The translations under genes were made by a program, and so were the position numbers. Shown here piece by piece: positions 35,511 to 43,347 of a stretch of 64,000 nt of DNA. Where the stretch lies: the NCBI RefSeq assembly GCF_043555975.1, contig NZ_JBIGIA010000004.1:1-64000 (forward strand), in the 5' to 3' direction. The notes beneath the pieces are model-generated. The model was not told the DNA's origin, did no database searches, and saw nothing but the letters and a program-made list of their open reading frames with translations. This stretch comes from Pelomonas nitida (GTDB lineage: Bacteria; Pseudomonadota; Gammaproteobacteria; Burkholderiales; Burkholderiaceae_C). The first letter of the stretch is position 1. The number at the start of each line of letters is the position of its first letter.

Positions 35511-35869
35511 TAGTGATGCAGCGTGCTGGCCAGCGCCGTGGCGCGGCGCTGCTGCTCCTGTCGGCGCAGGCGGCGCAGCGCCGGGCGTGACAGCGCGGCG
35601 CCCACCACGCCCAGCAGGATCAGCCATTGGCCCGGCTCGAACAGGGCCGTCAGCGAGTCGAAGCCTGCGCCATCGTCTGCCGAGCCCATGGCCTCGGCCC
35701 ACGGGCCGCCGTCGGTGATGGTGGCCTGCGTCGCTTGCGAGAGTCTGCCGGCATCCGCCAGCACGGCGACGCGGGCGTCGTCGGTCGGCTCTTTGGGCTC
35801 ACGGGGCGCGCCTGCCAGCGCGGCGGAACTGAGGGCAGCGAGGGCGGCAGCAAGGATCAGGGCTTTCAT
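35510..35869 (-). CDS. Small exported protein with C-terminal membrane segment and basic tail
   Basis: 119 residues. A clear signal peptide (ALILAAALAALSSAALAG) is followed by a short polar region, then FEPGQWLILLGVVGAAL and an Arg-rich tail (RPALRRLRRQEQQRR). The tripartite layout resembles protein-sorting signals of the PEP-CTERM kind, but the PEP motif is replaced by EPGQW. I recognise no family. The ATG is supported by the signal peptide at the very start. Confidence 0.6.
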   Translation of the reverse strand: MKALILAAALAALSSAALAGAPREPKEPTDDARVAVLADAGRLSQATQATITDGGPWAEAMGSADDGAGFDSLTALFEPGQWLILLGVVGAALSRPALRRLRRQEQQRRATALASTLHH

Positions 35870-35978
35870 GGCGCGTGCTCACCGTGAGTCGGGACGGAAA
35901 CGCATTGTTCTCAGACTAACGTGGCGAGGGTGTGAAGACTTCACGCGCTCAGGGGGCCCCCCCGTGAATGGGCGACTC

Positions 35979-36060
35979 AGCCTAGGAGGCTGTCGGGCTT
36001 TGGGCCTGGAGCGCGTTGGGCCTCCTAGATCCGGTAGTTGAGCAAGCCCGAGGGGCGGGC
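35979..36060. repeat. Dispersed repeat, inverted copy of the uup-upstream repeat
   Basis: Positions 35979-36019 match the reverse complement of 218-258 at 40 of 41 bases. The sequence then continues with AGATCCGGTAGTTGA, matching one end of the 35384-35510 element, so two repeat types are juxtaposed. The 264-bp gap 35870-36133 holds no gene. Confidence 0.7.
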
Positions 36061-36133
36061 GAGGCGGGTCGCTGGCAAGGCGCGCCGCGCCGGCGTTTGT
36101 GCAACGGCTGACTGCAGTCAGTGCTCCTTAGGC

Positions 36134-38197
36134 TCAGTCCTTCGCCGTGTCGACACGGGCCGCGACCTTGGCGGCCAGCTCGGCGCGCATGCGTTTTAGC
36201 TTCTCCCGCGGGTCCTCGCGCGTGCCGCCTTCGTCCAGCTTCATCTCGGCCAGGAAACGGCTGGGAATGCCGACGACGGTGTCACGGCCCTTCTTGCGCC
36301 GGCGCAGCGTGGAGACGGCCAAGGTCGTGCGCGCGCGGGTGATGCCGACGTACATCAGGCGGCGCTCTTCCTGCAGGGCCTCGGCCGTCAGCTCGGCTTC
36401 TTCGCGCTTGAACGGCAGCAGCCCTTCGTTGACGCCGGCCAGCACGACGTGCGGCCATTCCAGGCCTTTGGAGGCGTGCAAGGTGGTGAGGGTCACCTGG
36501 TCCTGTTCGTCGCTGCGTTCTGCCAGTGACAGGATGACCGAGATCGTCTGGGCCACGTCCAGCACGCTCTGCTTGGGTTCGGTGAAGCTGACGCCTCCTT
36601 CCTCGCTGTGCTGGCCGCCGCAGCGCTTGGATACCCAGTCGACGAAGTCCAGCACGTTGCCCCAGCGGGCCTGGGCCACCTTCTCGTTTTCTTCGTTGTC
36701 GACCAGGTGCTGTTCGTAGCCGATGTCCTTGAGCCATTCCATCAGCAAGGCGTGGGCCGCCGTGTGGCCCTCGGTGTGCTTGGCCTTGTATTGCAGCTCG
36801 TTCACGGCGCGGCCGAACTCGTGCAGGCTGTCCAGGCCGCGCTTGGTGACGGCGCTGGCCAGGCTTTCGGAGAAGAGCGCCTCGAACATGCTGCATTTCC
36901 ACTGGGCCGAAAACGTGCTCAGCGCGCCCAGCGTCGTGTGGCCGATGCCGCGCTTGGGCGTCGTGACGGCGCGCAGGAAGGCCGGGTCGTCGTCCTGGTT
37001 CACGAGCAGGCGCAGCCAGGCGCACAGGTCCTTGATCTCGGCCTTGTCGAAGAAGCTCTGGCCGCCGGACACCTTGTACGGGATCTGCGCACGGCGCAGC
37101 GCCTGCTCGAACACGCGCGCCTGGTGGTTGGCGCGGTAGAGGATGGCGAAGTCCTTGAAGTTGGGGCCCTTGCCGTCGCCGCGCAGCTGCTGGATGCGCG
37201 CCACGGCGCGTTCGGCCTCGTGCTCCTCGCCATCGGCCTCCAGCAGGGCGATGGGCTCGCCGTCGCCGTACTCACTCCACAGCTTCTTCTCGAACAGCTT
37301 GGGGTTGCCGGCGATGACGTTGTTGGCCGCACGCAGGATGCTGCCGGTGGAGCGGTAGTTCTGCTCCAGCGGGATGACCTTCAGCGCCGGGTAGTCCTGC
37401 GGCAGGCGCTTGAGGTTTTCGATGGTGGCGCCGCGCCAGCCGTAGATGCTTTGATCGTCGTCGCCCACGGCGGTGAACATGCCGCGCTCGCCCACCAACG
37501 CCTTCAGCAGCTCGTACTGCACGGCGTTGGTGTCCTGGTATTCGTCCACCAGCACGTAGCGCAGCTTGTTCTGCCACTTCTCGCGCGCCTCGGCGTCGGT
37601 GGTCAGCAGCTTCAGCGGCAGCGTGATGAGGTCGTCGAAGTCCACCGCCTGGTAGGCGGCCAGGCGTTCCTGGTAGCGCACCATCACGGCGGCGGCGGCA
37701 CGCTCGTCGTCGTCCGCGGCGATCTGCGCCGCTTGCAGCGGGCCGATGCCTTGGTTCTTCCACAGCGAGATGGTCCATTGCCAGCGCTGCGCCTGCTTGG
37801 CGTCGGTCGTGCCGCCGGCGTCCTTCAGCACGTTGAGCACGTCGTCGCTGTCGAGGATGGAGAACTGCTCCTTCAGCCCGACGCGCGTGCCTTCCTCGCG
37901 CAGCAGCCGCACGCCCAGGCTGTGGAAGGTCGAGATGGCCAGGTCCTTGGCGGCCTTCTTGCCCACCAGATGCTGGGCGCGCTCGCGCATTTCCTGCGCG
38001 GCCTTGTTCGTGAACGTGATGGCGGCGATCTGGTTTGCGCGGTAGCCCGACTGCAGCAACTGCCAGATCTTGGTCGTGATGACCTTGGTCTTGCCCGAGC
38101 CCGCGCCGGCGATGACGAGGCAGGGGCCGTTCAGGTGATGGACGGCGGAGAGTTGGGCCGGGTTGAGGCCGGCGGAGGGCGGGGCGGAGGAAGACAT
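36134..38197 (-). CDS. rep: UvrD/Rep family DNA helicase
   Basis: 687 residues, superfamily 1A 3'-5' helicase. Motif I GAGSGKT follows the Q-motif LNPAQLSAV, then AITFTNKAAQEMRERA, the motif II region LVDEYQDTN, motif III GDDDQSIYGWRGA, motif V TLHASKGLEW and motif VI ERRLMYVGITRAR. The sequence is closer in style to Rep than UvrD. Both unwind DNA at forks or during repair. The start at MSSSAPPSAG (38197) is chosen because the Q-motif follows at once; the in-frame region upstream is Arg/Pro-rich and looks non-coding. Confidence 0.9.
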   Translation of the reverse strand: MSSSAPPSAGLNPAQLSAVHHLNGPCLVIAGAGSGKTKVITTKIWQLLQSGYRANQIAAITFTNKAAQEMRERAQHLVGKKAAKDLAISTFHSLGVRLLREEGTRVGLKEQFSILDSDDVLNVLKDAGGTTDAKQAQRWQWTISLWKNQGIGPLQAAQIAADDDERAAAAVMVRYQERLAAYQAVDFDDLITLPLKLLTTDAEAREKWQNKLRYVLVDEYQDTNAVQYELLKALVGERGMFTAVGDDDQSIYGWRGATIENLKRLPQDYPALKVIPLEQNYRSTGSILRAANNVIAGNPKLFEKKLWSEYGDGEPIALLEADGEEHEAERAVARIQQLRGDGKGPNFKDFAILYRANHQARVFEQALRRAQIPYKVSGGQSFFDKAEIKDLCAWLRLLVNQDDDPAFLRAVTTPKRGIGHTTLGALSTFSAQWKCSMFEALFSESLASAVTKRGLDSLHEFGRAVNELQYKAKHTEGHTAAHALLMEWLKDIGYEQHLVDNEENEKVAQARWGNVLDFVDWVSKRCGGQHSEEGGVSFTEPKQSVLDVAQTISVILSLAERSDEQDQVTLTTLHASKGLEWPHVVLAGVNEGLLPFKREEAELTAEALQEERRLMYVGITRARTTLAVSTLRRRKKGRDTVVGIPSRFLAEMKLDEGGTREDPREKLKRMRAELAAKVAARVDTAKD

Positions 38198-38399
38198 GGA
38201 AAGCAGGAACTGGGCGGGCCGCACGCCGTGCCGACGCTGGACGGACGCGCTGGGGCGATGCGCGCGTGGCCTGGCGCCGCGCGGGCGGCCAGCCACTGTG
38301 CGCCTGGGATGCGCGGCGGCCATCATGCCATGCGCGCCGCGCCGCGCCCCAGCGCCCGCCAGCCCAGCCTCGGCCGCAGCGTGATGAACAGGTCGAAGC

Positions 38400-39341
38400 T
38401 CAGCCGCGCGGCGGCGCCGGGCGCAGCCAGCGCTTCCACCAGGGGCTCGCCCTGGGCGACTCGGCGGCCGCCGTTGCCCGGGAGGGGTTCAGGCTCAGCC
38501 ATTCCCGCAGATCATCGGCGAGCCCCTCGGCGCCGCGCGTGCGCAGCTCGGGCGACTCGGCCATGGACGAGCGCAGCAGGTTGTCGAGCTTGAGCTGCTG
38601 CTGCTCGTGCATCTGCGGCCAGGTCTCGGCCACGCTGCCTCGGCGCGGGGCAGGGCCCTTGGGCGTGTCTTCCCAGCCGCAGATCAGCAGTCGCGCCAGC
38701 GCGCCGAGGCCGTAGACCTCGCTGGCCAGGCTGGGTGGCTCGCCGTTGCGGCATTCCGGCGCCAGAAAGGCAGGCGCCGCGCCCAGGCTGAGGCCGCGGT
38801 CGAACGGGTCGGTGGGATCGGGGATGCGGGCCAGGCCCAGGCCCATCAGCCGCACACCGCCGTCCGGGCCGATCCAGATCATGGCCGGGTCCACCTCCGC
38901 CAGCAGCCAGCCCTGCTGGTGCGCGGAGCGCAGCGCCTCGCACAGCTGCACCAGCAGTTCGATGCGTTCGCGCAGCGCCAGGCCGTGCAGGCGGGGCAGC
39001 AGCGGTTCGCCGTGCTCGCCTTGCAGGATGAGATAGGGGTGGGCGTCGGGCGTGACGCCGCTGTCGCTGGGCACGGCGATGTGCGGGTGCTGCAGCCGGG
39101 CGAGGTCGACAGCCTGATCGGCATAACGCAACATCACGCCGGCGCCGAGGTCGCTGCGGCTCAGCACGAGGACGGCCGCCTTCTGCGTCGTGGCCAGCCC
39201 GTGATGCGCGCTGTACCACTGGCCGGCGTGGGCCTGCTCACCATCGGGCAAGGGATTGTCCAGCCGCCACACGCCCAGCACCTGGTCTGCATCCAGCGTG
39301 GCGGCGGCAGGCGGTGGCAGAGAGAGGTTGGGCATGCGCAT
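38400..39341 (-). CDS. Protein kinase-like protein lacking catalytic residues (pseudokinase)
   Basis: 313 residues. The Ser/Thr kinase fold can be followed: LQHPHIAVPSDSG (helix C to strand 4), the hinge LILQGEHG, a degenerate catalytic loop LAEVDPAMIWI where HRDLKPxNI is expected, MGLGLARI where DFG is expected, and LAPECRNGEPPSLASEVYGLGAL in the APE/subdomain IX position. The VAIK lysine and glycine-rich loop are also not recognisable. Phosphotransfer is therefore unlikely; a scaffold or sensor role is inferred. The C-terminus is basic and Trp-rich (SPWWKRWLR). A TAATAT hexamer 8 bases upstream of the ATG suggests a near-leaderless promoter. Confidence 0.75.
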   Translation of the reverse strand: MRMPNLSLPPPAAATLDADQVLGVWRLDNPLPDGEQAHAGQWYSAHHGLATTQKAAVLVLSRSDLGAGVMLRYADQAVDLARLQHPHIAVPSDSGVTPDAHPYLILQGEHGEPLLPRLHGLALRERIELLVQLCEALRSAHQQGWLLAEVDPAMIWIGPDGGVRLMGLGLARIPDPTDPFDRGLSLGAAPAFLAPECRNGEPPSLASEVYGLGALARLLICGWEDTPKGPAPRRGSVAETWPQMHEQQQLKLDNLLRSSMAESPELRTRGAEGLADDLREWLSLNPSRATAAAESPRASPWWKRWLRPAPPRG

Positions 39342-39441
39342 GGCGACGAATATTAGGGGTGTCCCGGAGGCTGGCGCCAGCCCCCCTGGGCATAAACGAC
39401 GGCCACGGCCTCGCGCATGACGCCGATACTCGTTCGCCAGC

Positions 39442-40410
39442 ATGGTTGATGTTCTCGCGACCACCATCCCGTTCTTCGCGCTGGTGCTCTGCGGCTGGCT
39501 GGCCGCGGAAAGTGGGCGCCTGCCGGACAGCGCCATTCCGGGGTTGAACGGCTTCGTGCTGTTCTTCGCCTTGCCCTGCCTGCTGTTCAGATTCGGGCGC
39601 GACACGCCGCTGCTGCAACTGCTCAATCCCGCACTGCTGGGTGTCTATGTGCTGGCGGCGTTGCTCATCGTGTTCTTCACCGTGGCGGTCACCTTGTCGC
39701 CGCGTGTGGGCATGAAGGACGCGGCGATGGGCGCGCTCGTGGCGGCCTTCCCGAACACCGGCTTCATGGGCGTGCCGTTGCTCGTTGCGCTGCTGGGCAG
39801 CTCGGCGGCAGGCGTCGTCATCGGCACGATCCTGGTCGACCTGTTCGTGACCAGTTCGGTCTGCATTGCGCTGGCACGGGCGGGCACGAACCTGCGCGCC
39901 GAGCGCTTGGCATTTCTTCAGGCGCTGAAGGCCGCTGGGTCCAATCCGCTGCCCTGGGCCATCGCGGCTGGCGCGGCTGCCGGGGCGTCGGGCCTGGCCT
40001 TGCCGGGGCCGTTGAACCGCACGGTGGCGATGCTGGCGGATGCCGCATCGCCGGTGGCCTTGTTCACCATCGGTGCGGTACTGAGCCGTGCGGCGCGTGT
40101 CAACCGCGCCGCCGGCCGTCTGACCCCACTCGCCGACTACCTCAGCGTGGCGGCCATCAAGCTGGTCGTGCATCCGGCGCTGGTGTTCACGCTGGCGGCG
40201 GCGGTGCGGTGGCTTGGCGCGCCGTTGTCGCATACGCAGCTCGCGGCGCTGACGCTGGCCGCGGCGCTGCCGAGTGCCAGCAATGTGTCACTGCTGGCCG
40301 AGCGTTATGGCGCCGACAACGGTCGCATCGCTCACATCATCCTGGCGTCGACGGTGCTGGCCTTCGTGAGCTTCAGCGCGCTGGCGGCGCTGCTCATCGA
40401 CGCGCACTGA
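39442..40410 (+). CDS. AEC family transporter
   Basis: 322 residues with about ten membrane spans, of the auxin efflux carrier (AEC) family. The split is seen in PLLVALLG and AVLSRAARV-type motifs and the C-terminal LTLAAALPSASNVSLLAERYG. Bacterial members move malate, malonate or other organic acids; the substrate here is unknown. It is divergent from the kinase-like gene and convergent with the histidine kinase gene. Confidence 0.88.
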   Translation: MVDVLATTIPFFALVLCGWLAAESGRLPDSAIPGLNGFVLFFALPCLLFRFGRDTPLLQLLNPALLGVYVLAALLIVFFTVAVTLSPRVGMKDAAMGALVAAFPNTGFMGVPLLVALLGSSAAGVVIGTILVDLFVTSSVCIALARAGTNLRAERLAFLQALKAAGSNPLPWAIAAGAAAGASGLALPGPLNRTVAMLADAASPVALFTIGAVLSRAARVNRAAGRLTPLADYLSVAAIKLVVHPALVFTLAAAVRWLGAPLSHTQLAALTLAAALPSASNVSLLAERYGADNGRIAHIILASTVLAFVSFSALAALLIDAH

Positions 40411-40435
40411 GCGCCTGCTGGCGTTGTGCGCGCCG

Positions 40436-41791
40436 TCAGCGCGGGCCGGGCAGGTGGATCGAGACGCGCAGGCCGCCATCGTCGCGGTTGACCAGCGTGA
40501 CACGGCCGTCGTGGGCCTCGGCGATCTCGCGCACCAGCGCCAGCCCGAGGCCGGTGCCACCCTGCGTGCCACTCCGGGCGCCTGGCTCCGCACGCTTGGT
40601 CGAATAGAACGGCAGCAGGGCCTGGGCCAGCACGGCCTCGCTCATGCCAGGGCCGCGGTCCAGCACATCGATACGCTGCTCGGTGGCTGTCTGAGTCAGG
40701 CGCAGTGCGACCTCGTCTGTCGCGCTGCCGGATTCGTGCGCGTTCTTGATGAGGTTCAGCAGCGCCTGCTCGATCTGCGCGGCGTCGAACCAGCCGGGCA
40801 GCTCGGGCGGCGCGCTGTCGAGCCGGAACTCGCCCAGCGTGCTCAGCCGCGCCAGGAAGGCCGGCCAGTCGACGGGTTCGCGGCGCGGCGCCGGCAGTTT
40901 GGCGAAGCTGGCATAGCCGCTCAGAAAGCCATGCAGATGGGCCGCGCGCTCGCCGATGCTGGCGAGCACCTGGGGCAGCCGCTGCGTGTCGCCGCGGCGT
41001 GCCAGCTCTGCGCCGCTGTGGGCCAGCGACGAGATTGGCGCCAGTGAGTTGTTCAGTTCGTGGCTGAGCACGCGGATGACGCGCTTCCACGTCGACACCT
41101 CGGCGCGCGACAGGTCCCTCGTCATGCGGCGCAGCAGCCGCAGCCGGTGCGGCTGGCCCTGCAGGCGAAAGGCCCGTGTGCTGTGGTGGAAGGTTTCCTC
41201 CGTGCCATCGGGCAGCGTGACGGTGAACAGCCGGTCGCGGTCGCCCGCCAGGGCTTCGCGCAGCGTCTCGGGCTGCGTGGCGATGACGTGGCCGAACGCC
41301 AGCCCGACGAGGCTGCGGCCGTCGGAGAGCAGCTGGCGGGCTGCCAGGTTGGCGACGGCGACGCGCTCGTCCGGCCCGGTGAGCACCAGCGCCACCGGTG
41401 TGTTCTGCACCACGGTGTCCAGCAGCAGCTCGCGCTGGGCCAGGTGCTGCCTCTGCTCGCGCAGCGCCAAGCCCAGTTCGGCATGCAACTGGGCGAGCTG
41501 CCTGAGTTCGTGCGGCCCGTCAGGAGCGAGGTTGAGGCTGAAGTCGCCATCGCGATAGCTCAGCACCGCCCCCTCCAGTGCACGTGTCAGGCGCCGCAGC
41601 GGCGCCAGCCAGCGTGAGGCCAGCCAGCCCAGCAGGGGGGCCGTCAGCAGCGCCGCGGCAGCGGCGGCCTCGGTCTCGTCCAGCCCCAGGCGACGCGCGC
41701 CGGTGAAGAGCATGGGCGGCAACACCGCCGCGGCGGCCAGCGACAGCAGCGCGCGAGCACGCAGTGGCAGCGTCATAGCCACCATCGTCAT
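40436..41791 (-). CDS. Membrane sensor histidine kinase
   Basis: 451 residues. Two membrane helices (about 12-30 and 43-58) with almost no periplasmic loop are followed by a HAMP-like segment, then a PAS-like domain (about 125-220). The dimerisation helix has the phospho-accepting H244 in SHELNNSLAPI. The HATPase domain shows NLIKNAHESG, DRGPGM and GGTGLGLALVREI. The near absence of a periplasmic domain suggests a cytoplasmic or membrane signal. It overlaps the response regulator gene by ATGA (41788-41791). Confidence 0.92.
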   Translation of the reverse strand: MTMVAMTLPLRARALLSLAAAAVLPPMLFTGARRLGLDETEAAAAAALLTAPLLGWLASRWLAPLRRLTRALEGAVLSYRDGDFSLNLAPDGPHELRQLAQLHAELGLALREQRQHLAQRELLLDTVVQNTPVALVLTGPDERVAVANLAARQLLSDGRSLVGLAFGHVIATQPETLREALAGDRDRLFTVTLPDGTEETFHHSTRAFRLQGQPHRLRLLRRMTRDLSRAEVSTWKRVIRVLSHELNNSLAPISSLAHSGAELARRGDTQRLPQVLASIGERAAHLHGFLSGYASFAKLPAPRREPVDWPAFLARLSTLGEFRLDSAPPELPGWFDAAQIEQALLNLIKNAHESGSATDEVALRLTQTATEQRIDVLDRGPGMSEAVLAQALLPFYSTKRAEPGARSGTQGGTGLGLALVREIAEAHDGRVTLVNRDDGGLRVSIHLPGPR

Positions 41792-43128
41792 GGTGTGATG
41801 CCGTAACGCTCGAGCCGCCGGTACAGGGCCTGACGCGACAGCCCCAGCTGCTGGGCCGCGCGGCTGACGTTGCCGCCGGCCGCGTCCAGCGCCGACATGA
41901 CGGCGTCGCGATTTGGCTCGTCGAGGTTGCGCCAGGCCCCACCGCTTGCCTGCGCGTCCGCCAGGCCCAGCAGTGCCGCCGAAATGTCGCCGCCCTGGCT
42001 CAGCAGCGCCGCGCGCTCCACGGCGTTCTTCAGTTCACGCACGTTGCCGGGCCAGCGGTGCGCGAGCAGCGCGTCGCGTGCCGCGTCGGTGAGGCGCGCG
42101 CGGCCGGCCAGGAAATGCTCGGTCAGCGGCAGCACGTCGTCGCGGCGCTCGCCCAGCGGCGGCAGTTTCAGCTCGATGAGGTTGAGGCGGTACAGCAGGT
42201 CTTCTCGAAACGAACCGGCCCGGACCATGGCCCGCAGGTCTGCGTTGGTGGCGCTCAGCACGCGCACGCGGGTCTGGCGTGTCTTGCTCGACCCCAGCCG
42301 CTCGAACTGCCCGGTCTCCAGCACGCGCAGCAGCTTGACCTGACCGGCCAGCGGCAGGTTGCCGATTTCGTCGAGAAACAGCGTGCCGCCGTCGGCCGCC
42401 TCGAAGCGGCCGACGCGAGCCTTGGCGGCGCCGGTGTAGGCGCCGCTGTCGCTGCCGAACAGCTCGGCCTCGATGAGGTCGGCCGGCAGCGCGCCGCAGT
42501 TGAGCGCAACGAAGGGGCCGTCCTTGGCGGCAGAGTTGGCATGCACGAAGGCGGCAACGCGCTCCTTGCCGGCGCCGTTGGGCCCCGTGATGAGCACGGG
42601 CACGGGAGCGGCCGCCACCTGGCCGGCCAGCTCCAGCAGGCTCAGCATGGCGTCCGAGCCGAACACCAGACCGGCGAGGTCATGGCGACGCGCCAGCGCC
42701 GCGCGACGGCTCGCCCGTGCCTCTCGCAGCTGCGCGATCTCGCGGTTGGCCTCGCCCAGTTCCAGCAGGTTTTCCACCGTGGCGACGAGCTTGGCATCGT
42801 CCCAGGGCTTGGGCAGGTAGTCGGCCGCGCCGGCCTTCACCAGCGCAACAGCGGCATCCAGCCGCGTCCAGGCCGTCAGCAGGATCACGGGCAGGTCCGG
42901 GCGGCGGCCGCGGATGGCTCTGAACAAGGCCTCGCCTTCTTCGCCGGACGTGGTGTCGGCGGTGAAGTTCATGTCCTGAATCACGAGGCCGAAGGCTTGC
43001 GCGTCCAGCAGCGCGAGGCCTTCGGCCGGGCTGGCGGCCAGTCGCGTGTCGATGTCGTGCAGGGACAGCAGCAGCTCCAGGGCCTGGCCCACGCCGGGGT
43101 GGTCGTCGATGATCAAAACACGTCGCAT
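41788..43128 (-). CDS. Sigma-54 dependent response regulator (NtrC family)
   Basis: 446 residues. The receiver domain has acidic D8/D9 and phosphoacceptor D52 (VIQDMNF). The AAA+ domain has a variant Walker A (GPNGAGKE, 182-189), the sigma-54 contact loop GAYTGA (229-234, GAFTGA in most relatives), and RFEAADGGTLFLDEIGNLP. The C-terminal Fis-type helix-turn-helix is GGNVSRAAQQLGLSRQALYRRL. It activates sigma-54 promoters by ATP hydrolysis. The divergent OFA transporter gene has a -24/-12-like sequence and a palindrome and is its likely target. Confidence 0.92.
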   Translation of the reverse strand: MRRVLIIDDHPGVGQALELLLSLHDIDTRLAASPAEGLALLDAQAFGLVIQDMNFTADTTSGEEGEALFRAIRGRRPDLPVILLTAWTRLDAAVALVKAGAADYLPKPWDDAKLVATVENLLELGEANREIAQLREARASRRAALARRHDLAGLVFGSDAMLSLLELAGQVAAAPVPVLITGPNGAGKERVAAFVHANSAAKDGPFVALNCGALPADLIEAELFGSDSGAYTGAAKARVGRFEAADGGTLFLDEIGNLPLAGQVKLLRVLETGQFERLGSSKTRQTRVRVLSATNADLRAMVRAGSFREDLLYRLNLIELKLPPLGERRDDVLPLTEHFLAGRARLTDAARDALLAHRWPGNVRELKNAVERAALLSQGGDISAALLGLADAQASGGAWRNLDEPNRDAVMSALDAAGGNVSRAAQQLGLSRQALYRRLERYGITP

Positions 43129-43185
43129 GGCGCGCGAGGATAGGCGGTTTTTCGCCGCATCTGCCGCGCACACTACTAACGCATT

Positions 43186-43198
43186 GTTACAACGTAAC
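43186..43198. promoter_or_regulatory. Palindrome, candidate upstream activating site
   Basis: GTTACAACGTAAC is a perfect dyad (5-bp arms, 3-bp centre) midway between the sigma-54 regulator gene and the transporter gene. It lies about 40 bp upstream of the putative -24 element. Confidence 0.4.
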
Positions 43199-43236
43199 TC
43201 GATGATCTAAGTGTTTGCCTTAACGAGTGCTCATGG

Positions 43237-43251
43237 TGGGCACTACATTGC
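43237..43251 (+). promoter_or_regulatory. Candidate sigma-54 (-24/-12) promoter of OFA transporter
   Basis: TGGGCACTACATTGC has GG and GC at the required 12-base spacing and an intact TTGC, but the CAC of TGGCAC is shifted by one base. It lies 97 bp before the transporter ATG, next to a divergent sigma-54 activator gene. Confidence 0.45.
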
Positions 43252-43347
43252 GCGCTTATCCTGGCTGCACGAGCTGGCCGTGCCTGGCATGGGTGGCAGT
43301 GAAAGTCGCGTTAGCGGCAGTAACCGATGTTTTAAGGAATCCAAGGA

